In this document: positions 26,701-39,449 of the stretch, in pieces
Numbering within the stretch: the first letter of the stretch is position 1
Layout: every line of letters begins with the position of its first letter
Source of the DNA: Numida meleagris
Lineage: Eukaryota; Chordata; Aves; Galliformes; Numididae
NCBI RefSeq assembly: GCF_002078875.1
Contig: NC_034414.1
Location: forward strand, 30,603,721 to 30,667,720
DNA length: 64,000 bases
Reading direction: 5' to 3'
Program-made: the position numbers and the translations under genes
The notes under the pieces: model-generated
The model's input: the letters and a program-made list of their open reading frames with translations, nothing else
Told to the model about the DNA's origin: nothing
The model's database searches: none

Positions 26701-29700
26701 TGTAAAGATAGCATTTTCACAAGTTTCTTGTACTAACCATGTGTGTGACACTTCTGGTGATAATTTCAGTGGCAGCAGAAAGTGAGAAGTTCTTCACACG
26801 GGCAAATGACTCCAAAAATAAACTGCGGAGTATAATTCTTCAAAAATACATTCGGCTAGCTGTTACGATATTTACATAAGGAATGTTTATTTTCTTAATT
26901 TCATAAAAAATATTTTCTTTTCACTTCCTTTTATAAAACTGTTGTATTTCAGTAAATTATGAAGTCAAACAGCGTAATACATATGAGATATAATACAAAT
27001 TCCAATATGTTTTAGAAAAGATGTGCATCCACCATGAAGAATTTAATTAGTTCTACAGCCTTAATGCCATCACAGAAGCTGACTCTGCTTGCAAAATCCT
27101 ATAGAAAGGGTTCTCAGGCGAAGAATGAACACTTCTACCTGTCTAAAAATGAAGTGGATAGAAAGGCTAAATTTTTTAGCCTCGTGAATGAAAACGAAGG
27201 AGAGTAAGGGATGTACCTTTGTGGAAAGCATTCACCTTAAAACAGTGTTTCCAGGAGCTTTGAAACAGTATGTTTATTCCTCACTCCATTCAGGTCTACC
27301 TGCGGGTACTTGCTAGGGAAATGAAAATTATAGGAGAAAGATTGAATGGACAGTAACCATAGCCTCCTCTTTTCACCAAGATATAAGAACTGAGTAGAAA
27401 GGCAAATATCCCTGCAAAATTTGTGTGGAATATCAATTTTAAGAAATTCGGTGGGGTCAGAAGTGTTGGCTCCTTCTCTGTATTTGCTGACTTTTCTGTA
27501 TGGGTTTGGCAGGGAACTTCTTTAACTTCTTAACAGAAACTTTCAAAACACACTTCATTATGAAAGGGATTTATAAAACCCATGCTGATTATAGCCATGG
27601 GAGCTTTTTTACAGAAAAAGCAGTAGCTGGACAGGTAAGATTCCTAGAATTTCAGTTAGAGTGTAAATGAGAGCAGAATGGGAAAAGACTAACTTTTCAG
27701 AAGAAAGTCCCTTTTTGTCACTTTGACCTGTCAAAGCATGAAAAATCATTTGCATCAAAGAGTATTTCAGGGGGGTTATTACAATTTTAGCCTTAAAAGG
27801 GGTGCTCAAAATTTCTGAGACGAGTCGCTAGAGTATACCTGAACTACGAAATGTCACTTAGAACAGCCAGCTACTCAATAGATAAAACAAATCTGCAACC
27901 AGATTGCATTTTTATTACAACAACTATTTTGGTGACACATAACTGTAATGAAATCCCAAGTGAATTAATATGTTCAAACAGCTAAGTTTAAAAATGGCAT
28001 TTATGACTTCATTTATAAGGTAAATATTATAAATAAAAACTGCATCATTACTTTGATTTCTGATTTGCACAGAAATTTCTTAGGGATTTTAAAAACTAGA
28101 AAAATAACTTAAATTTTACAATCTCAAGTGCACTTAATTGTATCATAGCTATGCATTCTACTTTGTAGAAACAATGCATCAAGTTATAAGGGGAAAAATC
28201 ATTGCTTGGCCAAAGAACCCATTCTGGAACAGCAGTTAATTTAAAAGTCAACACAAAACTAAGTCAGAACACAAGAAACTTAAGAGAAGTGAGAGGTAAA
28301 CAGAAGAGAGAAAGAGGAGCTAGAAGTCTTTAAAAATTAGAGAAGTGTAAATGTTTAGGAAAGCCCTTCATAAAATCCTCTGGAATGAGTACTTACAAAT
28401 CATTTTTAAGATTTAGTTATGGAGTTCATTTTGCTCTGAAACTAAGTCATTTAGTTTTAACTGATTGTCTTCAGTTTCATCATATGCACTCCTTATATTA
28501 CAAGAGTGGGTAAGGGCAGCGTTATCTTCTATACCTTTCATGCTGTCCATCGTATTTGTGTTCATATGAAATTGAATAAAATGTGCCTATAAAGTTAGAT
28601 TTCTGACCCATAGTGAGCCATTGACATAATTCTGTTAATTCCAGGTTGCTTTCAGTGCAAGCAGAGTCCCTAATACTTATCTTACCCATAACCCACACAC
28701 AGAGCAGAGATCTGCTTAAAGCAAGGTAGTACAGTAAACATCCCAAGCAGCCACATATCTTCAAGTCTGCTCTTTCTAGAAATGAGGCACCTGATTTGTG
28801 AAGTGACCATTCATTAAGAAGGCAAACCCCAGACCTGCCTCCCAGAATAAGATATCTGAAGCCATTCATACAAAGTGCACTACAGCCTGGTAAATATGTT
28901 ATTGCCAGGGCTATCAATAGGCCACATGGCTTGTATGAACTCCATAAGATTTCAGGAACAGAACTAGTCAAATTTTGTCCTAAACAGTTGTGGCCAGCCA
29001 GAAGTTTTCTTTTAGCTTGTTTATTGTAACAACAGTTTTTCTAATGACTAGTAGCCTATGCCTGACTCATTTTCTTATCTTTGCATGCTCTAACCATAGA
29101 TTTTATATAAATATGATCTTTTTCAAATGTTATTTAATTTTTATGTTAGTAATAATAGTTAACTAACTGACAGTAAAATAATGACGCAGTATAGAAGATA
29201 CTGGCATGGAATTATAGCAGACGCCAAATGCTGTGTAGGAAATCTATGTGAGTTTATAAGGGGCCATGGAGCCACACTGGAGGTCTCAGGGCTATAGCCA
29301 ATTCACCAATGGTCAGATAAGCAGATCTGGAGCTGGACAAAAGTAATACTAGGGGTAATAAAGAGAATGAAGAGCTAGTATCAATATCTTTAAAACATTC
29401 AAGATACATACAGTAGACTTCCATGCAACATGGAGTTCTGACCAGCTTCTACTTAAACTGCTGTATTTCATTTTTTCTCAGAAAAAGTTAAGAAGGAATG
29501 CACTATTTCGAATTTTAAATTCTGGTCACCTCTATGCTCCTGTGTTCTACAGGAAGTTAAAATACAGAACACCTTTCTGGCAGGAAAATAACTTCACCAG
29601 TCTGGGAAAATTAATCTAAACTTCCTCATTCTTTTGAGAATAAGCCTATCTGAGAAAATCAAACAACATCGTCAGCGTCCACAAAAAGAGTTTTCCTAGG

Positions 29701-30500
29701 AACTTGGAATTAAATAGCAGATGTGTAGACAAGTTTATTTCTATCAGGATCTATGAAACCCACTGGTCATGTATCTCATCCTTCTTCTGCAAAGTCCAAT
29801 GAAGTAATCACACCATAAACATCCAAAGCTAGAGACTAAAAAATGTTATTTTTACTTCACTTTACTGGAGAGTATTCGAACTTCTTAATACAGTAAGTAA
29901 AAAGTTCACAAGACTATTGTGAAATTCATACCACCAGACATTCTTAGCTTCTCTTTGCTGGCAAAATTGGCAGCTAGGGTCTACCAGCTCTGAAAAGTGG
30001 TTGCCTTAAATTGCTGCTTCTTACCTTGAATTGATACTACAGTTGATAGTGGGAACAGAGCCCTTAAAATACTTGTTCAGCTTTTCTTAAATGAGTTTAA
30101 TAAGGCATCCTTTTTTTCAAGAGTTGTGATGGAAAGAATTAAATGTATGCTTCTGAAATATTACTGATGTATGCAATATAAAGATGGATGGTGTAATTTA
30201 TCACTGTCTCTGATAAGTAGAATGTGAATAATGTGAAAATATGCTGGACTGTTTAACTTCCACTGAATGAATAGTGTTGTTGTATTGAGGAATATAATGA
30301 AATAAGTAATATCTTACACTATGCTTTACAAAACATTCATTTCTGAAAATCCTCTTCAAAACTGACCCATTTACACTTTAGTAAATTGCAAATTGCCAAC
30401 ATAGTAATCATCACTCTAGTTGGACAGAACTTGGGATTTAGCTTCAGTATTGTTAAAGTGAGTATTTGTTTTATGCAGGCATCCAGCAGGATTTAAGATA
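23790..30500. other. AT-rich intergenic stretch
   Basis: No gene recognised. It includes a CR1 tail remnant near 24.55 kb, an A/T-rich hairpin at 25822-25860 and very AT-rich sequence around 26.6 kb. The open frame at 28522-28971 on the minus strand has no family resemblance that I can state. Confidence 0.55.
24536..24615 (+). mobile_element. Old CR1 3'-end remnant
   Basis: GAGACTGGATTAGAGGACTT followed by CCCCAAGT and then 'acaattctatgaaaa' follows the CR1 pattern of a GGACTAGATGACCT-type segment, a short pyrimidine-rich stretch and an ATTCTATGA tail. It accounts for the end of an otherwise puzzling open frame that covers 24284-24691. The remnant is degraded and short, and its subfamily cannot be told. 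Confidence 0.5.
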
Positions 30501-30507
30501 GTATGGG

Positions 30508-30845
30508 AATTGCTGAGTCATGGCCTGAACCACTGATTGAGCGCTGGGAGGAAAGACCCAGTCAGCCCTGGAAACACAGGTGAAGGCAATTCATCTGTGT
30601 GACCTGAAGGGGTGGAGCTAGGCTCCACCTTTGGCATCATTTAAGGGCTGACTGCCTGACTGAGGAAGGATCTCTTTCTGGAGATGGTGGAGCTTTTCCC
30701 TGTGAACCTAGATTTTTAGAGATGGGTAAGCAATCTTCTTCCTTTATAGCACCTTTCTATCTTGCTGGTCTTTCTGTCACTATACCTCTTTTGTAATGCC
30801 TTTTTCTATTGTGTTGATCTTTACTATTGCTACAAAGATCTTGAC
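30508..30845 (+). repeat. LTR-like interspersed repeat, copy B
   Basis: Partner of the block at 23445-23775. Here the landmarks read GTGACCTGAAGGGGTGGAGC, GGCTCCACC, CATTTAAGGGCTGACTG, ATCTCTTTCTGGAGAT and a donor-like GGGTAAGC. The two copies differ at many positions, so both are old. I infer a solo LTR or LTR fragment. No gag, pol or env frame is present beside it. Confidence 0.55.
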
Positions 30846-30849
30846 TGAA

Positions 30850-33080
30850 TAAGTACTATTTCATTTGCTGTTAGTTTATTCCACAAGTTCTTGGAGAAGA
30901 GAAAGCATGTGGAAGAATCTTGCATGACTGTAGTTGCTAGTCTATTTTTGATCTCCACCTTCATTACTTACTATAAAAAAAAAAAATAGGACAAAAACAG
31001 AAGTCACTACCAAAAAATGGCATTTTCAAAACACACATCCTACATATTTTACAAGATATTGGAAAAGGAGAAAAACAGTATCTGTCAGGTGTCATGCTAA
31101 CAGAGTTGATTTAAAAGAATAAAACTGCAACTTTAAAAATACATGACACTTTCCAAACATAGAACTCAGTTTCAATATCTTGACTATCAACAATAATAAG
31201 CTCTTTGTTCTATCACTTCCTATGCTCCTGAATGAAAAGCAAACTCAGTCATTCCTAGATTCACTAAAGTATTCATCAAGCCACCCCAGGGAAGCATCTG
31301 ATTTCAGTAGGAGCTCATGTGCTTGACCTGAAAATTCCCTAGGTGCCTACAGATTTGCTTCACTGTACGTCCAATATGTTTGATCTGAGGAGCTAGGATT
31401 GCCATCAACAAAAGTATTATAACCTAGCTATGCTCCATAAACTGGACAAAGGCATCGTTCCTGCGGAATCCTGGATTCAAGGTCAGGTGCGGTCCTAAAC
31501 TCTCACCTAAATCTTCCCTGGCTGAGACTTGATTTTTTTTTTTTCCTCATCCCTCCCCAAGTCCTGGTTTCTGGGGGAAGGAAATACACATATGCAAAGT
31601 AAAAAAAAAAAAAAAAAAAGGAATCAGAACGTATTGTCAGATCGCTAACCTGCACAACCATGAGGTGAGGACCATCATCACCCAATGATGTACATTTATT
31701 CACAGCTTAAACATAGTCTAGAAGACACTCTCAGGTAATATCATCAACTAAACTATGTCTAAAGACATTTCAGGCTTCAGGACCAAAATGAGTAATGAAG
31801 CAGCAAGCAGACCTTATGCATAAAATTCAGCTGTAGGTATTCCATTTCAATGTAGTTGGAGGAGGTGTCCATATTTTATCTCTGAGAGCAGATAGGTATC
31901 TTCTCCTAGAAAATGAAAGAGACAGCATAATATTCCCCTCTCCTAAAGGAGCTGAAGCATGCACCCATAAGGGGTAGGCTGGGCTGGAAAATACCTCTCT
32001 GTAACTAATCCCTAAAGAAAAAACTGCAACATTTTCATTACAAGGAGAACTCCCTCCCTCTTTAAACACTGTTGTCTCAAATATAATTTATGCTTTATTA
32101 TAATAGGACTCAACTTGTTTACAAGCTTTGACTCATCATTCTGCTAAACACCACCATGTCCTCCTGTTGGAGCTGTTGCACATTTTCATGCAGGAAGGAA
32201 TGAAAGATTTGCAGAGTGAGAAAACTATCAGGAAAGTGAGAATTCAAATGAATGAGGGGAGATTCTGTGCTGTGCCCCCAAATCTTTTTATCTGCATTTT
32301 AAATGTTAACACATGCTTAATATAGAAAGCAGAAACACTGATGTAAATAGGGACTGAAATCTTGTGAGTGCCAGGATACTCCCTAGAAAAGCACATTTCT
32401 TTCAAGGCTTTTTTGTTGTGTAATAGAGTCTGGAATTTCTCTTTTTTCTTTACAAAGGAGCAACAGCATGCCCTCCATCCACCATAGCTAATAATTTGGT
32501 GACTAAGACATTTTCTGGGAAAGCAGTAAAGTGAGTTTCTTCTCCATCCAGTTAAGAAGTACATCAAATCTACATCTATCACTTTCCAGGTGAAAAAAAA
32601 ATACTCAACATTAAATCACCACTTTACTGAAAGTAATTACTGATTTCTCTCCTTAAAGACAGATTATTTCAGACCCTTGGGAAAACACTAGATTTCATGC
32701 AACCTTCTTCTGTCCACCTTTTCCAAGATCCATGTGACCCAAATTAATCCTTAAGGCAGTGCACTTACCAGAACAGCCAGGTCTTTTGAAAAGAAAATTT
32801 TTTTTTTAAATCTAATATTTTGCATGAGTTATTTTCACAGGGGAAAAAAAAACATATAGTTATTACTGCACCTTTATGTTTTCTACATTGGGGTGCTGAG
32901 CAAGCAAAACAATATGTTACATACTACAACATAGTTATGACCTTGCTTTGCATGAGATGTGATGGATACTTTTACGATTCCTGATGTGAAAAAACAGAAT
33001 GACAAAAGGATCCTATGCAAATTTAATGAATTAAGTAGGTTTGAGTCCTAAAGAATTTACAAGCTAGTTAACAAGAAGAA
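30850..33080. other. Intergenic, nothing recognised
   Basis: AT-rich, with a 19-base A run at 31601-31619. No exon, repeat family or RNA gene recognised. Confidence 0.55.
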
Positions 33081-33084
33081 CTCT

Positions 33085-33455
33085 ACAACCATAGAAGTGT
33101 CCAGATTCAGAGTTGGCTCTGGAAGCCATCTGAATAATGTATTCTGGAACTCAGGTTATTCAGGGTGCTGTCAAGCAACATTTTGAATAATGCCAGTAAA
33201 GGAGATTGTACTTCCATGAGCAGCCTCTTCCAGTGCTGAATGGTTCTAATCCCGAAGAATGTCTTTTTAACATGCAGGTGGAATTTTCCCTGAAGCAACT
33301 TGTACCTGTTGCCACTTGTCCTGTCACTGCGCACACGCGAGAGAAGAGTACATCCAGCTTCCCTGGAGCTACTCTTTCAGGTACTGGAAGACTGTGATTA
33401 GATATCCCCAAGCCTAATCCTCTCTAGGCTGAACAAACTCCCTTCCACTGATCTT
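33085..33455 (-). mobile_element. CR1 LINE 3' fragment, divergent subfamily
   Basis: Antisense CR1 sequence of a different subfamily from the copies at 9 and 13 kb. Recognisable pieces on the + strand are 'gcagcctcttccagtgctg', 'gaagaatgtctttttaacatg', 'cctgaagcaacttgtacctgttgccacttgtcctgtcact', 'gagaagag', 'ctactctttcaggta' and 'ctaggctgaacaaac'. These match the CR1 non-coding 3' region (gene end at the left) that I know from birds. The copy is truncated and diverged, with no coding capacity. Confidence 0.75.
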
Positions 33456-33803
33456 TCTTCTAGGGAAAGATCAGCAATTTTTTTTCCTTCAGGAAAAAAA
33501 AAAAATCAAGCTTTCAAAGTAAACAACTTTCAATCTTGTGGAGTGCACACATGGGTCAGACATGAGCTCTGTGAATAAGTGTGTGCATGGGAGAGAAGGA
33601 AAAAAGGAAAAGTTGCGCTCTGAGTGAGCTGGATGCTGAATTATATTTAATGGTTTACAGTCCCTGAAGACACCATGTGGGGTGATGCAGAATAGCAGGT
33701 TTGTAACTTAAGTCCAAAACTAGAACTAAAACCAGTTACTTTTTGACACATCTGAGAGCACAGATTTGAGCACAGAATACAAATTTCTCTACTTCGAAGG
33801 AAG

Positions 33804-33831
33804 GCAGAAATAAGTAAGCAGAAATAAGTAG
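33804..33831. repeat. Two-copy tandem repeat, 14-bp unit
   Basis: GCAGAAATAAGTAA at 33804-33817 is followed directly by GCAGAAATAAGTAG at 33818-33831, with one difference. It looks like simple replication slippage. Confidence 0.85.
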
Positions 33832-33953
33832 GCAGTTCAGGCAGAAGAGAGCAAAGAGTCATAAAGTGATGTTGTTGGGATATGGTGCTGCAGTAGTGCA
33901 GCAAAAAAGGAATTTCTTCATGTTTTTTCTTTACAGGCCAGGATACACAGCAG

Positions 33954-34078
33954 TGTTACCAAACTCCGGGTCCAACTCCCACACCCAAAAATCCGTTTAA
34001 TAAAGTCCTCTCATCGAGGACGTATCAGATATTAAACTGATTTTGGGGTGCGGGAGTTGGACCCGGAGTTCGGTAACA
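33954..34078. mobile_element. 125-bp palindromic element with flanking direct repeats
   Basis: Bases 33954-34002 and 34030-34078 form 49-bp inverted arms that differ at four positions. The 27-base centre carries a second hairpin: GTCCTC at 34005-34010 pairs with GAGGAC at 34016-34021 over a 5-base loop. The outer ends are TGTTACC and GGTAACA. CAGCAG lies directly outside both ends (33948-33953 and 34079-34084), as a 6-bp target duplication would. Reading the ends one base further in gives an 8-bp duplication, ACAGCAGT, so the exact cut is ambiguous. TG...CA ends with a 6-bp duplication suggest an LTR-derived or LTR-end insertion; 8 bp would suit a hAT-type MITE. AATAAA occurs at 33999-34004. 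There is no open frame. The insertion is clear but its class is not. Confidence 0.85.
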
Positions 34079-34089
34079 CAGCAGTAACC

Positions 34090-37000
34090 TAAGAGCTGCA
34101 CATTATTTTTGCTCACTGTTGGATGCATACTGTCCAAACAGCAGCATTTTAGGTTGTATCTCACATTTTAATTCCACTGCAGCTTAAAAACAACTTACTT
34201 AGTGTGAATTAACTTGATTTTGAGAATAGCTTTTTTACTTAAGAGATGACAAGTCACCTCTTACAGAGATGATTTCCCTAAATTTTGAACAGACCCTATT
34301 TCTGCAGGGGAAAAAAAACTGCAGAAACTATCTGTCTTAAATCTGTATTGTTTTTAAATAAGTTGGCTAATAATAAAAAAAAAATTCTAGAATTCTCATT
34401 CAATAAATTCTATAGAATTTTTATGCTTTTAAAATCTTTAAGAGTGACAACATTGCAGAATATAATTTAAAACAAAAATGGAGATGTTATTTGAGATCCA
34501 GTAATGTGAAAGGCCATTAAATATACCACTAAACACAATGCTACTACAGTGTGAATGAGGAGGCATTTCTCTGTTTTAAATGTAGAGAGATGCAATGGAC
34601 TCCACAGCAGCAGATCAGAATAGACCAAGTCTACAAGATGCAGGTCGTGTATGGGGCTCCCAGACAGCCGCTTTGCAGCTCTCATTTCCCTTTTTGCAGT
34701 CACTTTGGATGGAAGACGCATATCAGCAGTTTCACAACACAAAAAGACAGTAGGAGAGATGATAACAATTATTTGTTTATGGACCTTCCAAGTTTGTTTC
34801 CTGGAAGTAAACCACGTAAAGACCAGAAAATATAGTCTACAAATGTGAAAATGCTGTATCAGATTTCTTAGATTTGTTTATCTTAATGCTCAGCTTGCAA
34901 GTTATCTATAATTTTTTAATTCAGATTGGGAAATCTGTAACCAAGCAAGGAAATATTCTACTACTTACTACAAAAGACAGGTAACAGCAGAGTAAACAGA
35001 AAAAAAAATGTATAAAACCAAATATCTCCTTAATTTAGAAAACAGATAGGCAGAACATCTATTGTGTCATAGCCAATAACTTGTAGAAGCCAAGTAAAAA
35101 TTTAAAATCTACTCCAGTCAAAAGTTCCAGAAGAATTACTTTTTTTTTCCCTCTTAATAGGCTTCAACAATGGCAATAAGAAAATGGTAACTAGACCACA
35201 AGAAAGAATTATAGAGATAGCATTAGGATCTGTTCAACATTAAGCTGTAGAATAGAACCAAGGATTTTGTACATGAAAACGCTACTGCTAACATTGCATG
35301 AAAAGAAGAAAATATTCCAGAACTTGTCGCTCACTTAGAAAGTTTATTCTGATTAACAGAAGGAGTAGGACTAAAATGAAGAACCCAGGATGCTTCTTTG
35401 TTAATATAATAAGGGTAGACTTCTGATGTTCATTGTGCACAATGCCTATTATGATTATTAATAAAAAGGCTGCAGGGACTCAATATTACTCATTGTGAAC
35501 AAGTATGGCTGGTCCTTAAATTGATTTAATTCACTTACAGCTTCTACTCACAGCTGTAATAACTTCATGCAAGTAATAACAAGCTCAAATATATTGCAGT
35601 CACAGCGAATTCTCTTTAACAGTCAAGCAATGCAGCAGTCTACGATATTTTCAACAAATTCAGGGTATTTTTTATGAGCTGTGACAAGAGGAAGATAATT
35701 GAGGAGGAAAATAATTGACCTTGTAGCAGTATTAAAATGGTGCCATTTTTACATGCCCTGACCCAAATACAAGTTTGTCCCTTAAACTATCAGCATTGGT
35801 AACCTTCTAACTATAGTCTAACTGAAATCTGTTCTCAATTATATTCTATCATATTGTACTATACTGTGTATCTAAGTAGCATCCTGCAGAGGTGAACTCA
35901 ACAGCTAGTTAATCTGTGCTGATGCTGAAGTTCGCTTGGTACACACGCAAAAAAGTTGCATGGGCCCAAAAGGTCTCAATTTTTCTAATACTATTATATT
36001 GATCCAATGACTTGTATTTTCTTTAACTACATATTTTGTGATAGCATCTGTTTTAATTTCTACTTTATAATTCCTTTGGAAAAAAAAAATGGAACAGATG
36101 GTTTACAATTCATTTTCATTAGTTTGGGCTCAGTTACTTAAGCACAGAAAAAATACTTTCCCAAGAAGTCTCATTGAGAAAATTGTCCCAGGCACTCAAT
36201 TGTTTCCAGCTTGTCTTAGCCTTTGCCTTACAAGAAGAACTCATATTTCCTTAGGAAGAATCTCCCTGAAACACATGCTGTAAAAGGTAAAAAGAGGCAT
36301 AAATCTGTGGTATGGTATAGATGTGGAAGACTCTGGTGCCTAAAAATCATTCCAGCATATTTTACTAAATGTTTCTGTGGTTCATTTAGATAGTTTAAAT
36401 TAACTCATGTCCATTAGAGGAAAATTACATTTGGTAAATATGTGATATATAAACTGTACATACAAGGCACAGAGTTGAGGAACAGAAGCTCAAATATTTA
36501 TTAGAGAATAAATGCAGGCGATAAACACAGTAAAAAGCCAACTCTCCTGCCATTTGAGCTTGTAGGATTCAAGCTATCTATGCATATCCCTGTATAACCA
36601 TGTGCATGAACCCTCCACAGCAGTTTCTGAACAGCTGAACACAGTACAAGTGCAGATTTCACTACTTTTCTGTTTATTATTACACCCAAAATAAATATAT
36701 CTTTCTCAATACACAAGATATGTAGGACAGTTTCAAGTTTTTCTTTAGCATAGATGCTTAATATTGAACATCGGATTTTTTTCAGTTGAAATCACAAAAT
36801 TCAATATGGTATTTTCAACTACATATGGAATTTATAGACATACATAGATACTTGGTCTATTCTTTCAGATCAATTTGTTTCTCACATTACAGGTATTTGT
36901 TTTCCTATGCACTCACACGTTTAGTTTGATGTCCCTCTTCTTGATATCTCTCTGATATCTTTCCAGATTCTTTCTCCCATATGCCATATTTCTTCCTTCT

Positions 37001-38330
37001 GCACACATTACTTATTATCGCCAGTCCTGCAAATCATTAATGTTTGTTTTCAACTGTATCGAGTAGTTTTCTTTCAATACATTTCATTAAAATTTGTAAT
37101 CTTTTTGTAAATCTTCTTTTACCCCTTAATAACATTACATAAGATTATTTTTCATCATTTTTTAAAATACCACTACTGTTAACAAAAGCATTGATTGACT
37201 TCAGTCAGAGGATTGGTTTCAGTCAGAGGCTGGCCTACTTATTAGTCTCTGTCAAAAATATAATAAAGTAAAATAAAATAATAACTAAAGAAAATACAAT
37301 ACAACACAACAGTAAATTTTGACTACTTCCTTACAAATACACCTTGCATGAAAAACTGTATGCACCATTAACCACTGTCCCCACTCTAATGTTCAGAATA
37401 TCCTAACGGAAATGAATACAATATGCATTTAGAAGAATATTCAGGTGTTATAAAGTGCCATCATTCTTAGATATGAAAAATAAACTAGTTCTGTGCTGTA
37501 TGCAGTTTCAAGAAAACAACAGCAACAACAAAAACCATCTTGTTGGAGGGATATAAAGAACTTGGGAACCGTTGTTTGAAATCAAAATCTAGGCTTTCAA
37601 CTTCTATTACTTGGGATTACAACAAGGTCAATGGTAAGTTTTAACTAAAAGAAGTGATCTTTCTAATAGCAGAAAGCATTCTCTATACAATTTTTACAAT
37701 GCTCATAGTGAGACTGTGACACTGAGTGCTATTACGGGTGGAAGCTACGTGGCACAAAATTTTCCATGAGCATCCCAGGAAAGAAAACACAGCAACAAAC
37801 ATCATTAATCAAGAGAGAACTACACGTCATAAGAAAAAAGGCAAGAGTCCAGGAAGGCCACAAGGTTAAAATGCTTTGTTTGAGTAATTACAGGATTTGA
37901 AGGATTAGGCTGAACCAAAAGATTTAATGACATGGAAGGATTAAGGGAGAAATAAATAAATTGAAGAGAATGAAGGTGTAGAAGGCAGCACAAAAACTAC
38001 TTTAAATTCAGTAAAGATTTTGAAACAACTGTAGAATTGTTAAATAATTCAGTTGTAGCTAGAGGCAAAGCTATTTTGTTGATTTTGTTTGTTATTCAAT
38101 AACTGAATCTTCAAAGACAAAATATTGAAAAATGTAACTTGAGACTAAAGGCCTGACAAAACCAGCGTGTATTTCATGTAAAATGTCTTAGTCAGCTTTT
38201 TTGTACCTCAGAATGGAAAGTCATGATTTATTCAGTAGCTTCTGCAGAAGTGAAATGACAGTACTGAAAACACTGATGACATCACGCCTGCCATAGCCTG
38301 TTCCTGAAACCTAATGATGCTCAATGTTCC
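34090..38330. other. Intergenic, no gene recognised
   Basis: AT-rich. Overlapping short frames near 34.5-34.85 kb on both strands are unassigned. No splice-framed exon or further repeat family is recognised. Confidence 0.55.
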
Positions 38331-38337
38331 AAGGGAA

Positions 38338-38712
38338 AACTAATTCAGTCTGGGGAAGAGGAGGCTCAGGGGAGACCTTATCGCTCTCTATAACTACCTG
38401 AAGGGAGGTTGTAGTGAGCTGGGGGTCAGCCTCTTCTCTCTTGTAACTAGTGACAGAACGAGGGGAAATGGCCTCAAGTTGTGCCAGAGGAGATTTAGGC
38501 TGGACATTAGGAAGTACTACTTTTCTGAAAGAGTGATCAGGCACTAGAATGGGCTGCCCAGGGAGGTAGTTGAGTCACCGTCCCTGGAGGTGTTCAAGAA
38601 ACATTTAGATATAGCATTGAGAGACATGGTTTAGTGGGGTTATTGGTCGGTGGATGGTTGGAGTGGATGATCTTGTATGTCTTTTCCAACCTAGCTAATT
38701 CTATGATTCTAA
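38338..38712 (+). mobile_element. CR1 LINE 3' end, sense orientation
   Basis: A well-preserved CR1 3' end on the + strand. It shows GAAGAGGAGGCTCAGGGGAG, 'accttatcgctctctataactacctgaa', GGAGGTTGTAGTGAG, 'gccagaggagatttaggctggacattagg', 'gggctgcccagggaggt', 'ccctggaggtgttcaag', 'ggttggagtggatgatctt' and the closing 'ctaattctatgattcta'. It is 5'-truncated, as most CR1 copies are, and covers only the non-coding 3' region. The good conservation suggests a younger copy than those at 24.5 or 54.5 kb. Confidence 0.93.
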
Positions 38713-38714
38713 TT

Positions 38715-39445
38715 CCAGTTTCTAGCTTATGCTACCCTGTGTTATGAGATTTCATAAAGCTCACAAAGCTTGTTTCTTTTACAACCTGCAGCCCTTGTAC
38801 ACTATTAATAGTAAGAATTAACTCCTGCATTTATTCCAAAGAAAGCCTACAGACTCTGCGTCTAGAATATTGTAGATGGGAGATTGTAGATGGATCCCTC
38901 AAATGGGAGATTTGAGGAACATGATGATTCATATCTTGTGAGGTAAGGAGTTACCACAAGACAAAACAATCACAGGATTGTTCTATCTCACCATAGGAAT
39001 ATTACACTAAACTTAAATGAATTGAGGCTTGTCGGTTGATTTTCTGGAACTCACAGTTGCAAGAGAATATCAACTTAGCAAAGCTATGCAAAGAGAGTAA
39101 AGATTAAAAAATAGATTCTAGTTTTATTTAGAATTACTTCATTGTATCTAAATGAAACCTCTCTATTCTTGGTTTGGTAATCTGCAGAGCCTGGACAGCA
39201 TCTGGACACCTCTGTAAGGGTGGCTGAGAGAGGTTCCAGAGAAGGGATGAAACAATATGGGAGAGGGGGCAGGAGAAACAGAAACTTTCTTTTCTCAGTT
39301 ACTGAGAAAGACTAGAATGAAGCAAGAGGAAAATATTGTCGTGCAGACAACAACAGAAAGGATTCAAAACGCCATGCCAAGGAAGAATAAATGAACAAAA
39401 TTATTAGTATCTAAGAGCGTGCATTTTGATACTCTCTCTTTTCTA
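38715..39445. other. Intergenic spacer before a CpG island
   Basis: AT-rich sequence with no recognised exon or repeat. It ends abruptly where the CpG island begins. Confidence 0.6.
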
Positions 39446-39449
39446 AAGC

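Noticed and set aside
28522..28971. 149-codon minus-strand frame, the second longest in the window
   Set aside because: No family recognised and no splice framing. Its length is within what chance allows in 64 kb; Cys/Leu-rich composition alone is not support.
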